64,000 bases of DNA from Verticillium longisporum. Lineage: Eukaryota; Ascomycota; Sordariomycetes; Glomerellales; Plectosphaerellaceae. A model generated the notes under the pieces. The model was not told the DNA's origin. It did not search any database and saw only the letters and a program-made list of their open reading frames with translations. Both the position numbers and the translations under genes were made by a program. The DNA is taken from assembly GCA_019188255.1 (NCBI GenBank), contig JAETXT010000008.1:3782001-3846000 (forward strand), in the 5' to 3' direction. This document shows, in pieces, positions 1 through 10,663 of this stretch (position 1 is the stretch's first letter; every line of letters begins with the position of its first letter).

Positions 1-116
1 GATATTGACGATCTCGCCCTCACACTCGCTGAGTCTTAGTGCGTTTTGGAGGACCTCGATGCGCTCAGCGATTACTCTGTTGCGGAAGACCTCGGTTTCG
101 GACCTGGTCCATCAAG

Positions 117-710
117 TCAGTACTCGTCCAGACGGCGTCGGTCTGTCTTGACCTGGTAAATGCTGACATACAGGCTCCTTTCGACGTATTCACGGTCTTC
201 AATAGACTCGATTGCGTCCCTGTCCCTCCTCGCCTGCAAAACCTGCTCTGCGATATCTTGCACAGCCTCCCCGCCGTGCTGTAGAAGGTTCTCCTGATAG
301 ATCCGCTCCCATTGCTGGACGAGCGCGTCGGCTGCCTCGAGGGCGCTGAGGTCTCGACCGAGGGGTGCGCCAATGATGTTGGTTGGCCTTGGTGAGATCA
401 ATTCCCTGTAGCTTTGGATTCTAGGAAAGGTCTGAGGTTGCGAGTCCCCCACGCTGTCCGGGGATGGCGGCCGGTAGCTTGTTGCTATGGCGCGGTTGAT
501 CTCAAAGTCAATGGCTGCTTGAAGTGCAGCATCCTGGTCTGCAAGAACATCCCTAGACGTCTCTGTATGCTGGCTCCCCTGGGTTTGCGTTGGAGAGACT
601 TGTGCCGCAGGCGCAGCTTGTTGCACACTTTCGCTGCCACTATTAGACTGGTCGTCTGGCCCAGCACCCCCAGCGTTGAAACTGTCATTGTCACTGGCCC
701 AATTTGACAT
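117..710 (-). CDS. hypothetical protein, acidic and Gln/Ser-rich
   Basis: One uninterrupted reading frame of about 197 codons. I chose the ATG at 708-710 because the protein from there opens with an ordinary low-complexity segment (MSNWASDND), whereas the longer frame upstream runs into promoter-like DNA. The N-terminal half is rich in Ser, Gln, Ala and Asp and looks disordered. The C-terminal half (from about residue 110) is Glu/Arg/Gln-rich and probably helical. I see no signal peptide, membrane segment or known domain, and do not recognise the family. It diverges from the large gene at 1496, so the two may share a promoter. The frame could extend through an intron towards base 1. Confidence 0.45.
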   Translation of the reverse strand: MSNWASDNDSFNAGGAGPDDQSNSGSESVQQAAPAAQVSPTQTQGSQHTETSRDVLADQDAALQAAIDFEINRAIATSYRPPSPDSVGDSQPQTFPRIQSYRELISPRPTNIIGAPLGRDLSALEAADALVQQWERIYQENLLQHGGEAVQDIAEQVLQARRDRDAIESIEDREYVERSLYVSIYQVKTDRRRLDEY

Positions 711-1495
711 GGCGACTGCAGGCAATTGATTTTCGTTGGATTTCGAGTTGATCGACAGTTTTTCGAAATTCAAACGGGACTCTCCGTCATCTTGTCTTTC
801 GAGTATCGTGCAGAACGGGTGTCGGCATCGCAGCCAAAACGCCCACAAACTCCTTCTGCAAAGACATATGACACGCGTGATGATGCTTCATACTGTCCCC
901 CTTTGTTGTGCAACACTTGGCATTTGTTCCTCACCCAATGCGGCGCAAGGCGCAAGGCTCATCGCAGCTCTGTCGTGTGGTTGTTCTTGTGCCTTTGTTC
1001 CGCCAAGGAGGTGTGCTTCTGCGGCGTCTTGCCATTCCTTTGTTCACATTGTAGGACCTCTCGCCGCCACCTGCATCGAGAAGACATTGAGAGTGTTCTT
1101 TGATAGGGAATCTAGTCCCTGGAATGAAGGCTGTGCCTTTAACCTCTGCTCTTTGTTAGTTTCTTGGATAGGAGCTCCTTTTCAAAATGAAGGCGTCTTC
1201 CTCTCCGTGTATCAGAAGCTTGCCCTTCTCATGTTTGCCTGACACCATTCTTTGGACTTGTAGCTTCTTCCAATCCGTTCCGAACTATGTGGTTGCGCCG
1301 AATTTCTTGACCTTCCAACTTGAATTTCTACTGCTGTTTCTTTTTTTCCTAGGTGACGGTCTGTTGGCAGCCAGCTGGAGGATGATAGCACGTTGATATC
1401 ACAAACTCCTCACTACAGGTACTCGATCGAGACGACCTACGGAAGGATACAGCAGCCACGACGTTTGCAAGTGCAATACAAAGCATACGGTGATC
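711..1495. promoter_or_regulatory. divergent intergenic region
   Basis: About 785 bases separate the start codons of two divergent genes. The short frames here have no coding character. A pyrimidine-rich stretch ending in CCTAG lies near 1338-1352 and could belong to a 5' UTR intron of the rightward gene. No clear TATA box or known operator was seen. Confidence 0.35.
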
Positions 1496-4400
1496 ATGGC
1501 GGCACCAGAGATGGGTAAGTACACATCCAGGACAGGGCTCCTGCATAGATAGTTAATACCAAACAGCCGACATGGCCATGCTTCTCAGCAGATACCACGA
1601 CAAGTTCCCAGCCGACTTCCAAGCCGAGCTGACAGGCCTCATCGAGAGCGCCGACCACTACGACCTCTTCAAACGCATCGAAGACCTCATCGCCGCGCAC
1701 AAGCTTGACGACCTGCTCTCCCGCGAGGACAACCTCCGGCGCGCCTTGTGCGAGCTCTACGGCGCGCGCCACCCCTGGCTCGCCACGGCCGACCTCGGCG
1801 CCGCCGCCTGGCAGCGCGAGCAGGAACGCGCGCTCGCCGCGTTCAGGGAGCGCGCGGCGCGGGACAGGGCGGCCGGCGTGTCGCGCGACATGACGCAGTA
1901 CGAGCACGAGCTGAGTCTGGCCAGGGCGCACGTCGCCAAGTTTGGCATCCAGCTGCCCGGTCCGGGAGCGGGGCCGGCGTCGGATGTGCCGCTGGCGCCG
2001 AGCATGGGCGGAGTGCCGCCGCGGCAGCCGTTCACGGCGGGATGGACCTTTCGCGAGGCGCCTGCGGTGGAGGGGATCTCTTTTGATCCGAAAGCGACTT
2101 GTGAGCAGTTCTTGCCGCAATCACCTGTCGTGGTGGAGCTGTCGGACAGCGACGAGGACGGAGAAGATGATGAGCCGACGGCAGAAGATGGAGATGTACT
2201 GATGCGTGACGTCGGTCAAGAGGCACCAGAACGAGAGGCTGCTACGGAGGGTGCCGTCTCGGCCATGATATCTAGCCTCGATGGCGACGGGACCACAGGA
2301 ACAACGACAAAAACGACAACGAAACGCTCTAATGAGGTAGTAGTTGGCGGTTTGCGGATTCATCTGACTCCCGAAACGAGAAGATGGAATGCGCCGAAAC
2401 TCAAAGGTCACATTGAGAACTTGCTCAGGAAGAGTGGCAACACGTCGCAGGTTGTTACTTTGGCGGAGGTCCAGAAGATAATGGAGAGCTCAGCAAAGAT
2501 CCAGGACAAACCCGTTCCTCAAACTCCACAGGGCGGGCGTGTGCAGGAGGAAGATGAAATAACGCCGCCACAGGTGGCCATCAAGATTAACATCCAACCA
2601 CCTACGCCTGAAACGAGCCTTGACAGCGACACAAAGGCCGAGTTGCGGCGGAAAGTCCTCGATACATACAACCTAACGCATAGGGTTCAGCAGAGTGGAA
2701 CGACTGGGAGGGGAACATCCACTATACCGGTAGGAAGTGGTGACTATTATGACGAGAACTGGCTCAAAAACTGGCTCATCCACAACGACATGGCGACCCC
2801 TGATGACCTGAAGATGGTTTCGTACGGCGGTTGGCGCATTCATTCACCCAAGATCACGCTTATTCGCATCAAAAACTTTCTGGCCGATGAGGATCTCGAT
2901 CGCACTCTACTTTGGACGAGCCAGTGTGGTGAGATTCTCCTCTACCTGCAACATCTCCAGGAGAACGTATACGATGGGCAGGACTGGGGATACGATCTCA
3001 ACGAGGTCATAAACATGCTCCAGACACACTGGGTGTACGAGCAGCACCATTACGACGAGCCGGAGCTCATCCTCAGCTTTGAACCGGTTGAACATCCCAA
3101 ACGGCTGCAGGCACCTCCCAACGCACCCATCATCATTATTGCTGATAGTGAGGAGCAAACCGAACCGCTCAAGCCGCGATACCTACAGCATCGCGTCCCT
3201 GAATCGGTCCATGATGTGGACTTTCAGATCCCCGGCCCCCTGCTACGCACCCGTTTTCTGACCTGGTTTCGAGAGGACCTGACGCGCCTGTGGCACTTTG
3301 ATGACCCAGCGAGGCCCCTTGTGGGTGGCATCGGCTCGGGCGCTCGCGGAGACAGCATGTTCGAGTATGGCTACAACCCAGACTTTAACTCGGCCGAGGT
3401 GGCCGACAACCGGTTCGTCAAGTGCATGTCCCTGGGCACTTCCGAAACAGCCCGCACCCTCCGCGAGGAGTCCAACTTCTACCTGGCCCACAAGGACTTC
3501 ATCGTGGGCAAAGAGGGAGCTCTGTGGCCAACAGGCCACGCCGTGCGGCGCTTTGCCGACTTTCGCGGCGCCAAGAGAGCGGCGCTGCAGCAGTGCATCG
3601 AGCACTTTGGGATCGTCGACGGCGACGTCGATGCCGCGGACGCCAGCGCGGAGCACTTCCGCAAGCTCGTCCTGCCGACGCCCTGGCGCGAGAAGGAGCG
3701 CATCCGGGCCGAGGCGCAAAAGATCATCGTCTTCCCGCCGCTGGCGCTCAAGGAGCCGCCGGCCGGGGAGAAGATTGACCCCTTTGGGTTCGTGTACTGG
3801 CATGACCAGATGCTGCGGAATCACGAGGAGCGCGCGCGCAACGTCATACCGAGTATGCAACAGGGCCATGCCAAACGCTTCGCCGCCGACAAGCTCTCTG
3901 TCCTGCCGAGCTGGAACTTCATGGGTCCGTTCAACCCGACCCTCGTGCCGCGTCACATCGACATCAAGCACGCACAGGCTACGCGTTTCTGCCATATGAT
4001 CACACAGGTTGAGATCGCCAACCGCAGGGCGCCGCGAAAGCTACTCGATGATATACTCGAGAACTTTCACCTCGGCCGTGAGGTTGGAGAGCCAGCGCAG
4101 GACATCTTAGACGAGCTCGATCGGCAGAAGAAAGACCTGCCGACTGGCGAAGAGTATCGTCCCATCTCGGCCGATGACCATCACTGGATGAGATTTGTCG
4201 TGGGACCATCGACAAATGACCTGCTGATGGAGGAGATCGAGGACAACTTCGAGGACTGGCGATTTGAGCTCTTCAACGAGCGCCTGCAGATACTGCTCGA
4301 CGATCCCTATAAAGACGCACTGCTCGCAAAGGCGGGCCAGTACAGGACGTTGGACCAGATATGCCATGAGGTTAACGGCTTTGCGGCCACCAATCCGCTG

Positions 4401-5590
4401 CAGGAGTGGCTGTATTCGAAAGAAGAGGCGGGAGACTACTGCGACTACTTGGTCTCGACAGGTCGACTCTCGCAGTCACGCAGCCGCGAGGGCAAGTCAA
4501 TCCTCTTCGGCCGCCCAGAGCTGCCATATCATCCGGAGCTCCGCATTAACTTTTACGTGCCCCCTATTCACGTCAACCCTCTCTTCCCGTCGCGGCCAGA
4601 ACAGGAGCTGCCGGCACCACAGGCGCCCCTCCTCGACTGGAAGGCCGCTCTCGTCGCTGCCCTACCGTTCATCGCCTCGTCCATCGATGCGTCTGGCCCA
4701 TCGCACGAGGAACGCGTCTCCCTGGCCTACCGCACCCTCGCCTACCGTCTCGGCTGCTGGACCGAAATCTTGGAGAGCGATGTCGAGACGGCATACGCAG
4801 AACTCAAGGCTCAAGGTGCGGACCAGGGTTTCAGCATCCCGGTGGACCGGTACCGCGTCCAGATCGACGACCTTCACGGTATTTGGCGCCAGGAGGTCAC
4901 GTCACAGCTTGATGAAGTCGGCGCCGTCAGCTACGCCAGCGTCGCGAGGGCGGCAGATCCCAGAGCGTCGCACGACTGGGAAGACTGGGCAAGTGGCACG
5001 TGGCATCCCGAAGCCATCGAGGCTGTCCGCACAGGGCTGATCAAGGAGCTCTCGGAGGGAGACAACATGCTCTGGCCTGCGAGGCCGCGGTGGGAAGGGG
5101 AGCCTGGCAAGGAGACGATGACGCTGGCGAGGGAGGATATCTGGGACTTTGGCCGTAAGGGCGTCAGAGGCAGGAACAAGCGGAAGAAGCAGTTCTTCAG
5201 CTTTAACAAGTGGCCGCTGCACCTTCAGAGCGAGGCGACGCAGAGGAAGATTCGCGCATCAGGACCCAATCCCTCGCCGCCGCGGCATGACGAGAACGAC
5301 GCGGGCAAGGGGGGCAAAAAAACGAGTACGTCACGGGAAGTGAAGGCGAGCGTGACTCTAGAAAGGGAGGCGGCTGCCCAAACAGGGGCTCAAGATACAG
5401 AACCAGCCGTAGTCGATACTTCAGAGGATGAGCTTGGCCTGGAACTACACTTGGCGGCCGATCCAAAGCGGCAGTTCGTCGCCGACGTGTCTGGCTACCG
5501 CAAGGGTGACACGCCACGGCAAAAGGCAGCAGTCGACGAAGCTATATTGGACGAGATGAGAAGAAGTGACACCTCCCTCCCCCCCCCTAG

Positions 5591-5622
<32 letters not shown>

Positions 5623-5955
5623 TTTTTTTCTTTTCTCTAAGCACGACACAATCTTCTTCACCTGAGCTAGCGCCTCCACACTCAGCCACATCATTCATGA
5701 GCAGTCAAGATGGGATCAATACTGACAGTCGCAGTCTTTGGTGATGCACCGAGCGAGATCACCCCTCGCCGCCGTCGCTGGTGGAAAATCTGGGGTAATG
5801 ATTCCGAGGAGGAGTCCAGCGAGCCGGTTCGGGATCCAGCCAAGTCCATTTTCGGGTTTCCAGCCCTCCAGTCTGATCAAATACCTAGGAGCGTTCCTAA
5901 AGTGAAGCGGGACGATGCGAGACCCCAAAGACGCCCGGGACGGCCCCGTGGTTGA
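1496..5955 (+). CDS. large hypothetical protein (about 1,422 aa)
   Basis: Probable exons are 1496-1514, 1567-5565 and 5705-5955; phases agree and give about 1,422 residues. The first intron (1515-1566) has a GTAAGT donor and AACAG acceptor, adding six residues before the long frame that opens at 1572. The last intron is less sure: a weak GTGACA donor at 5566, a C27 tract, and a GAGCAG acceptor. If unspliced, the protein ends at 5744 after a polyproline run. Visible features are an N-terminal Arg/Ala-rich helical region to about residue 130, an acidic stretch near 190-230, a long globular middle, a basic patch (GRNKRKKQFF) near 1200, and in the spliced tail a basic RRPGRPRG element resembling an AT-hook. 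This suggests a nuclear protein, but I do not recognise the family. Part of the coding strand is strongly GC-rich. Confidence 0.7.
5596..5622. repeat. 27-base C homopolymer followed by T7
   Basis: Bases 5596-5622 are all C and 5623-5629 all T, preceded by another C/T-rich stretch from about 5571. In the proposed model this is the polypyrimidine tract of the last intron; if unspliced it encodes polyproline. The run length is probably unreliable in the assembly. Confidence 0.9.
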
Positions 5956-6270
5956 TCATTTCAACGCTCACAGGAAGCCAAATGTAAGTTCCTAGGCTCG
6001 TGAGCGGAAAGGCAAACAAAGAAACGGGGTATTCGGACATGTATTTAGGCTTGTTTTCTTCATTTACATATTAGTCATCTCAGGGCGTGTTGAATAGTTA
6101 CGTAGTCTCCATCGCCTGCCAGGCTTCCAGTTTAGTGGGATATGATGCGAGCGGAAACGTAGGCCTCGTGCGAGATAAGTTGAATGCATACCAAGATCTC
6201 GCGTGTATCTGTTATTGTCATGCCTATGACATGACTTGACTGAGACGCCTCCCAAGAGCGGAGAGCGCCA
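5956..6270. other. convergent intergenic region, nothing recognised
   Basis: Short 3' flanks of two converging genes. I see no RNA gene, repeat or further coding sequence. Confidence 0.5.
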
Positions 6271-7916
6271 TCACTCGCAAATTCCAAAAGCTGCCTGGCA
6301 GCCTTGCCCACAGTACTCGGTCGTACTGCCGCAATACCCGTACTGACTACAACACTGATGCTCTCCGTAACCTCGGCACGTCGCTTTGCCTGCGCCGCAG
6401 CTGCCGTCGGAACTGATTGGCAGACCCTGTCCATTGGCGGAAGGTGAGACGGCGGCTGGCTGCGTACCACAGTGGCCAAACAAACCCTGGCAGCCGCTTC
6501 CACAGTGAGCTTCCGTGCGGCCGCAGTAGTTGTACTGGCTACAGCATTCGCCACCGGAGCAAACGCCCTTGCTCGGGCCGCAATTTGGAGCCTCGCCGAC
6601 TGGGGTTGCTGACGGGCTGGGATCTACAGCTCGAGTCTGACGCAAAAGCATTAGCCTGTCTTGTGAAGAAGCATTTCACTGTCGACCCACCTTACAACCC
6701 CCAGGGTAGTTTCCGATGGCGACCAGGTGCTTCTTGAGGAAAGCGTGATATGTGTAACCGCGTTGGCGGTTGTTCTCCGAGTAAGTGGCTTCCCAGACGC
6801 CATGCCACCAAACTTTGACCGGCAGTAGAACGAGTTTATGAGGTTGCCAGCTTGATAAGGTGAGATGTAGTTTTCTAGGTTTGCCGCTTCAGGACTGCCG
6901 GGAAGTGTAATGTAGATGGCCGCATCCTTGCTTGGCGTGTCAGAAAGCCACGATGTCTAGTCGTCGAATGTGAAGCCCGCAATGTTGGAGGGCATGCCCG
7001 GAATGAGATTGACATTGGCCTTGGCCCAACTGGCCGCAGAACAGTGTGGCGTATTGTAGAATTGGATTAAAATCATGTCAAATGCGGCAGCGGAAATCAT
7101 CGAGGCCATGTTGGCGTCTGGTACTATGCACTGCGGAGATGCGGTAAGAAAGTATTGTTTCGTGGCCATGGAAAAGTAGCTGCGAAGGCGCGTTGCTAAT
7201 CGGTTATATCCGACAGAATTATCTACGATCGTGTTAATCCCACGCGGTTGAAATGTGCAGGCTTAGCCACCTTCAGACGGGTGCTCAATATCCATGTCGA
7301 ACCCGTCAACCTCGACGGGTTGGTCCTTGAAGTCGAGCGGGCGTGGTACGCCCTGTGCCACCAGGGTCTCATTACGCGGACCAAACATGGCCCAGAGCTG
7401 ATCGGCCAGTAGATCAGCTTCTTGGATGCCGGTAAGTTGGTAGGAAAGCATGCCCCCGCCAACAGAGAGTATAATCTTCTTCCCATATGTCTGTTGACAG
7501 ACGGGTATCTGTGCGTTGATGGCAGGGCAGTTGGCTAGTAGGGCATCACGACGCGGCTCGTTTACGCCATGGAAGCCCGGACCGGGAAAGACGGCGCGAC
7601 CGCATTGGTTACCGAAGTTGATGCCCAGGAAACCGTTGGCTTGCGCCGGGAAGAGATGTACAAAGGAGAGAATAATGACGTCGACGTGGGACTGCTGGCA
7701 GTAATGTAGCAGGTCCAATTGATATTGGGACCTTGGCCCTGGGATATCGTAAGCGTCAGGAGAAACGTGTGACAGGCATTGAACAAACAAACAAACCCAA
7801 TAGAGAACGACATTATTCTTGGATTCGGCGCAAAACTTGGCGAGGCAACCCGACAACAGGAGGCTGATGATGGCCACGCATTGGAAGGTTGACAGAAGAC
7901 TGCAAAGCTGCATCAT
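6271..7916 (-). pseudogene. GH18 class III chitinase with two CBM18 domains, broken
   Basis: From 7916 leftwards: a hydrophobic signal-peptide-like N-terminus, a YWGQG-type strand, a HVDVIILSF strand, and the GH18 catalytic signature DGFDMDIEH with the acid Glu. The barrel continues to a VWEATYSENN-like C-terminal strand, followed by an intron (6637-6690, GTGGGT...CAG) and two hevein-type eight-cysteine chitin-binding modules. A first intron is likely at 7739-7796 with a CTGAC branch. Four lesions are visible: a one-base frame change near 7724-7728 just after the first intron, an in-frame TAA at 7263-7265, an in-frame TAG at 6957-6959 where the family expects Trp in a FDDW context, and a one-base frame change near 6801-6808. 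Both stops are of the type made by C-to-T change at CpA, as in RIP. An intact family member would be a secreted chitinase acting on fungal or insect chitin. With this many breaks I call it non-functional. Confidence 0.85.
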
Positions 7917-8585
7917 CGAGAGGGCTATACTAGGTTATCTGCAAGCGAGCGTCGAAACGAATGGAATGGATCAAAGAACTTGGGTCGCGTCCTCTGGTGG
8001 TGACAAGGCTTCGCAAGATGTTACGCCTCACTGTCATGACAAAACCACTGCGGCCATCGCTCAGCCAGCTTCATAATGGCAAGAGCTATGGAGTTCAGGC
8101 AGGCAGCTGCGGGTTGCGAAAACCAACGGCACTTGCGATCAAAGGCAACTTCCTTGTCCTTCTGGGGGCAGGCGCAGGCGCGACGCAATGCATGTGCCTG
8201 CCTGTCTCTGCCTGGAGCGGCACCCTTCCTGCAGACCAAGTCACATCAACTTCGTTTCAGCGCCTTCGCGGCACAGACAAAGACCAACAACACAGCGTCA
8301 AGTCGAACTGACGGCCTATTCGTGAAGGTGCCCTCCAACAAAGTCCGCACTATCATCCAACTCCGCAGCCAACTGCCAGACGGAACAATTTCAGGCCGAT
8401 AAATTGGAAGGCAGGCAATGGGCCGTGATCCTACAGTCTTGGGAGCATACGACGACATATGTCTGGCTGATTGCAACAGTACTTAAGATCATCGACTCAC
8501 AGGGCAGATAATATCGACGAGCGATCGGCCTACTACAGCAACAAAACCATTCAACGTCATCACTCACCACTACGACTGATCAAAC
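7917..8585. promoter_or_regulatory. divergent intergenic region
   Basis: About 670 bases between the broken chitinase and the rightward reductase. Short frames lack coding character. CAACA-rich sequence just before 8586 looks like an ordinary fungal 5' leader. Confidence 0.4.
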
Positions 8586-9692
8586 ATGGCCGACATCGCC
8601 ACGACGAAGCGAGCTCTCGTGGCGCCCCGATTCTGTGGCCCGCGTGACTTTGAGATTGTCGATAGGCCTCTGCCGGCCATGACCAAGCCAGGTCATGTTC
8701 TCATCCGCGTGCATGCTTGCGCTCTCATGGCGGGCGACTGTGTCCGAGCCCGCGGCACTCCAATCATTCGTCTCAAAGTCGACTTCCCCATGGAGCTCGG
8801 CGGCGAAGGCGCAGGCATCATCGTCGCCATCGGCTCCGGGGTCAAGAGTTTCAAGGTTGGCGACGCCGTATACGGCACGTCAATCACACGGCCCCTTCTT
8901 GAAGATGCCAGCTCGGGTTTCTGCTCCGAATACACCGTCGTAGAGGAGCGGATGCTGCTTCTCAAGCCTACTAATTTGAGTTTCGAGGACGCTGCCTCTC
9001 TACCAGGGTATGCTGTGACCGTTTACCAAGCCATAACGCGAGGGCTGGCCATGGCTGGTGTCGACAGCCTCGAGGGCAAGACGGTCTTCATACCCGCAGC
9101 GCTTAGCGGCTTGGGCGGCATCGCCATACAGATGGCAAAGAATGTCTTTGGCGCCAGCAAAGTCATATCCACCGTGTCAACAGGCAAGATGTCGCTCGTG
9201 GAGAAGTTCTTGCCTGGCCTCGTTGATCAGCTCGTCGACTACCAGACGGAGGACGTCTCCAAAGTCGTCCCCAAGCACAGCGTTGATTTCATGTTCAATC
9301 CGCAAATGACAACCTTGAACGCTGGCATCCCATTGTTGCACCCTCAAACCGGCGTCCTGGTGTCTCTGGCTGGTATCCCCACGTCCAACCTGGCCAAATT
9401 GATGCTCGGCCCCAAGATGGTACCATTCTGGTTGGGCTGGATCTTCGACCTGGGTCAGTACTGGTATTCCTTCTTGTTGCGCGGCACGAAAATCAAATAT
9501 GAGTTCGTCTCTGGTGACCCCGGAGACAGGGAGGCCCTCGAAAAGACTGGCGAGATGATTGCATTGGGCAAGATCAGGGCCATCATACGCACTGTCAATC
9601 TTTCGGACACTGAGGGTGTGCGGGCCGAATGCGAGAAGGTGGCGGCTATCAAGGGAGGCTTTGGAAGACTGGTCGTCCGAGTCGTCGAGTGA
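8586..9692 (+). CDS. MDR-superfamily zinc-less alcohol dehydrogenase / quinone oxidoreductase-like
   Basis: A single-exon protein of 368 residues, normal for the medium-chain dehydrogenase/reductase superfamily. The GroES-like N-terminal half has the pattern of an alcohol-dehydrogenase-like domain (GHVLIRVHACALMAGD, then ELGGEGAGIIVAIGSGV and FKVGDAVYG). The Rossmann half has an ALSGLGGIAIQMAK nucleotide-binding turn at about residues 172-186. The usual catalytic zinc ligands are not evident, so a zinc-independent NADPH quinone-reductase or enoyl-reductase-like activity is more likely. Substrate unknown. No signal peptide, so it is probably cytosolic. The start is the first ATG and is preceded by an A at -3 (CAAACATGG). 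A MITE-like element starts about 145 bases past the stop. Confidence 0.85.
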   Translation: MADIATTKRALVAPRFCGPRDFEIVDRPLPAMTKPGHVLIRVHACALMAGDCVRARGTPIIRLKVDFPMELGGEGAGIIVAIGSGVKSFKVGDAVYGTSITRPLLEDASSGFCSEYTVVEERMLLLKPTNLSFEDAASLPGYAVTVYQAITRGLAMAGVDSLEGKTVFIPAALSGLGGIAIQMAKNVFGASKVISTVSTGKMSLVEKFLPGLVDQLVDYQTEDVSKVVPKHSVDFMFNPQMTTLNAGIPLLHPQTGVLVSLAGIPTSNLAKLMLGPKMVPFWLGWIFDLGQYWYSFLLRGTKIKYEFVSGDPGDREALEKTGEMIALGKIRAIIRTVNLSDTEGVRAECEKVAAIKGGFGRLVVRVVE

Positions 9693-9837
9693 CTGTTGCA
9701 ACGGCAAACCATCAACAACAGACATTTGCATTCAACCATTATTGACAGTAGACTGGATTAAAAGCCACAATGGCGCGCGCTGCTTGCTGTCTTGCCGTGG
9801 GGTGTGCTCGAGTGACTCTGGGGTGACCCTGGCGAGG

Positions 9838-10375
9838 CTATAGTTCACCTGACCATTGGGTATCGACCTGAGCTGACCACTGGGTCCACTTTTAAAACTG
9901 ACCTGACCATTGGGGGGTGCTATAGGGTGCGATTAAAAGCTGTATCAGAATATCACGTGCCTTGGTTACCTAATACAACGGAGGCCAGACCACTAAGTCC
10001 ACTGAGGCCAGACCACTAAGTCCACTGAGGTCAGACCACTAAGTCTACTAAGGCCAGACCACTAAATCCACTGAGGCTAGACTACTAAATCCACCGAGGC
10101 TAGACTACTAAATCTATTAAGGTTAGCCTATTGAAGCTATATAATAAAGCTTTTAAATTTTTTCTAATTTTTTAGAAAATAATCTATTTAGAATCGATTC
10201 AGACTAGATTATCAAAGATAGAGAAATCAATTAATCTTAGGTAACCCTATTTTGATACATTCACCCTTTTCGGCACCCCCTAATGGTCAGGTCAGTTCCT
10301 AAGAAGGTTAGCGTAAATTAAAAGCGGACCCAATGGTCAGCTCAGGTCGATACCCAATGGTCAGGTGAACTATAG
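9838..10375. mobile_element. MITE-like element with ~50-bp terminal inverted repeats
   Basis: The outermost ~50 bases (9838 rightwards, 10375 leftwards) are inverted copies beginning CTATAGTTCACCTGACC, with one mismatch (C versus T). Weaker inverted similarity continues inwards to about 9935 and 10262. The ends fit insertion at a TA dinucleotide (Tc1/mariner-like), but because CTATAG is itself a palindrome the exact duplication cannot be fixed. The inside has no transposase; it holds a 23-bp tandem array and a very A/T-rich core at about 10140-10260. It therefore looks like a non-autonomous element, with C-to-T decay suggesting RIP. Confidence 0.85.
9981..10118. repeat. six 23-bp tandem repeats inside the MITE-like element
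   Basis: Units start at 9981, 10004, 10027, 10050, 10073 and 10096, with a partial seventh at 10119. The unit contains GACCACTAAGTCCACT, close to GACCACTGGGTCCACT in the terminal repeat, so the array probably grew from the element's own end. C-to-T and G-to-A changes increase from left to right. Confidence 0.9.
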
Positions 10376-10663
10376 CGTCGACCCTGGTTGTAGGTGGGGC
10401 AACGCGACTCCTACGCGTCTCCTACAGTGCTTGAACCTGTCACGCTCAACTCGACGCGTCCCGCTGCCAGCCACCGTCCACCCCGTCACATACAAATCGG
10501 TGACCTTTCCCATCTTCCCTGGTTCAAACCTTACTATTACTTTCAACACTCGATAATCGCATTCCAATTGCTCATCATCCGAGCTCCAACACTACCCTCA
10601 AATACTCACGTCGACGACCAATTAACAACCATCTCTCCAAATCTACACGTCTCGCCCATCACC

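Noticed and set aside
9981..10118. 23-bp repeats considered as a CRISPR array or regulatory operator array
   Set aside because: No spacers; units are derived from the surrounding transposon's terminal repeat.
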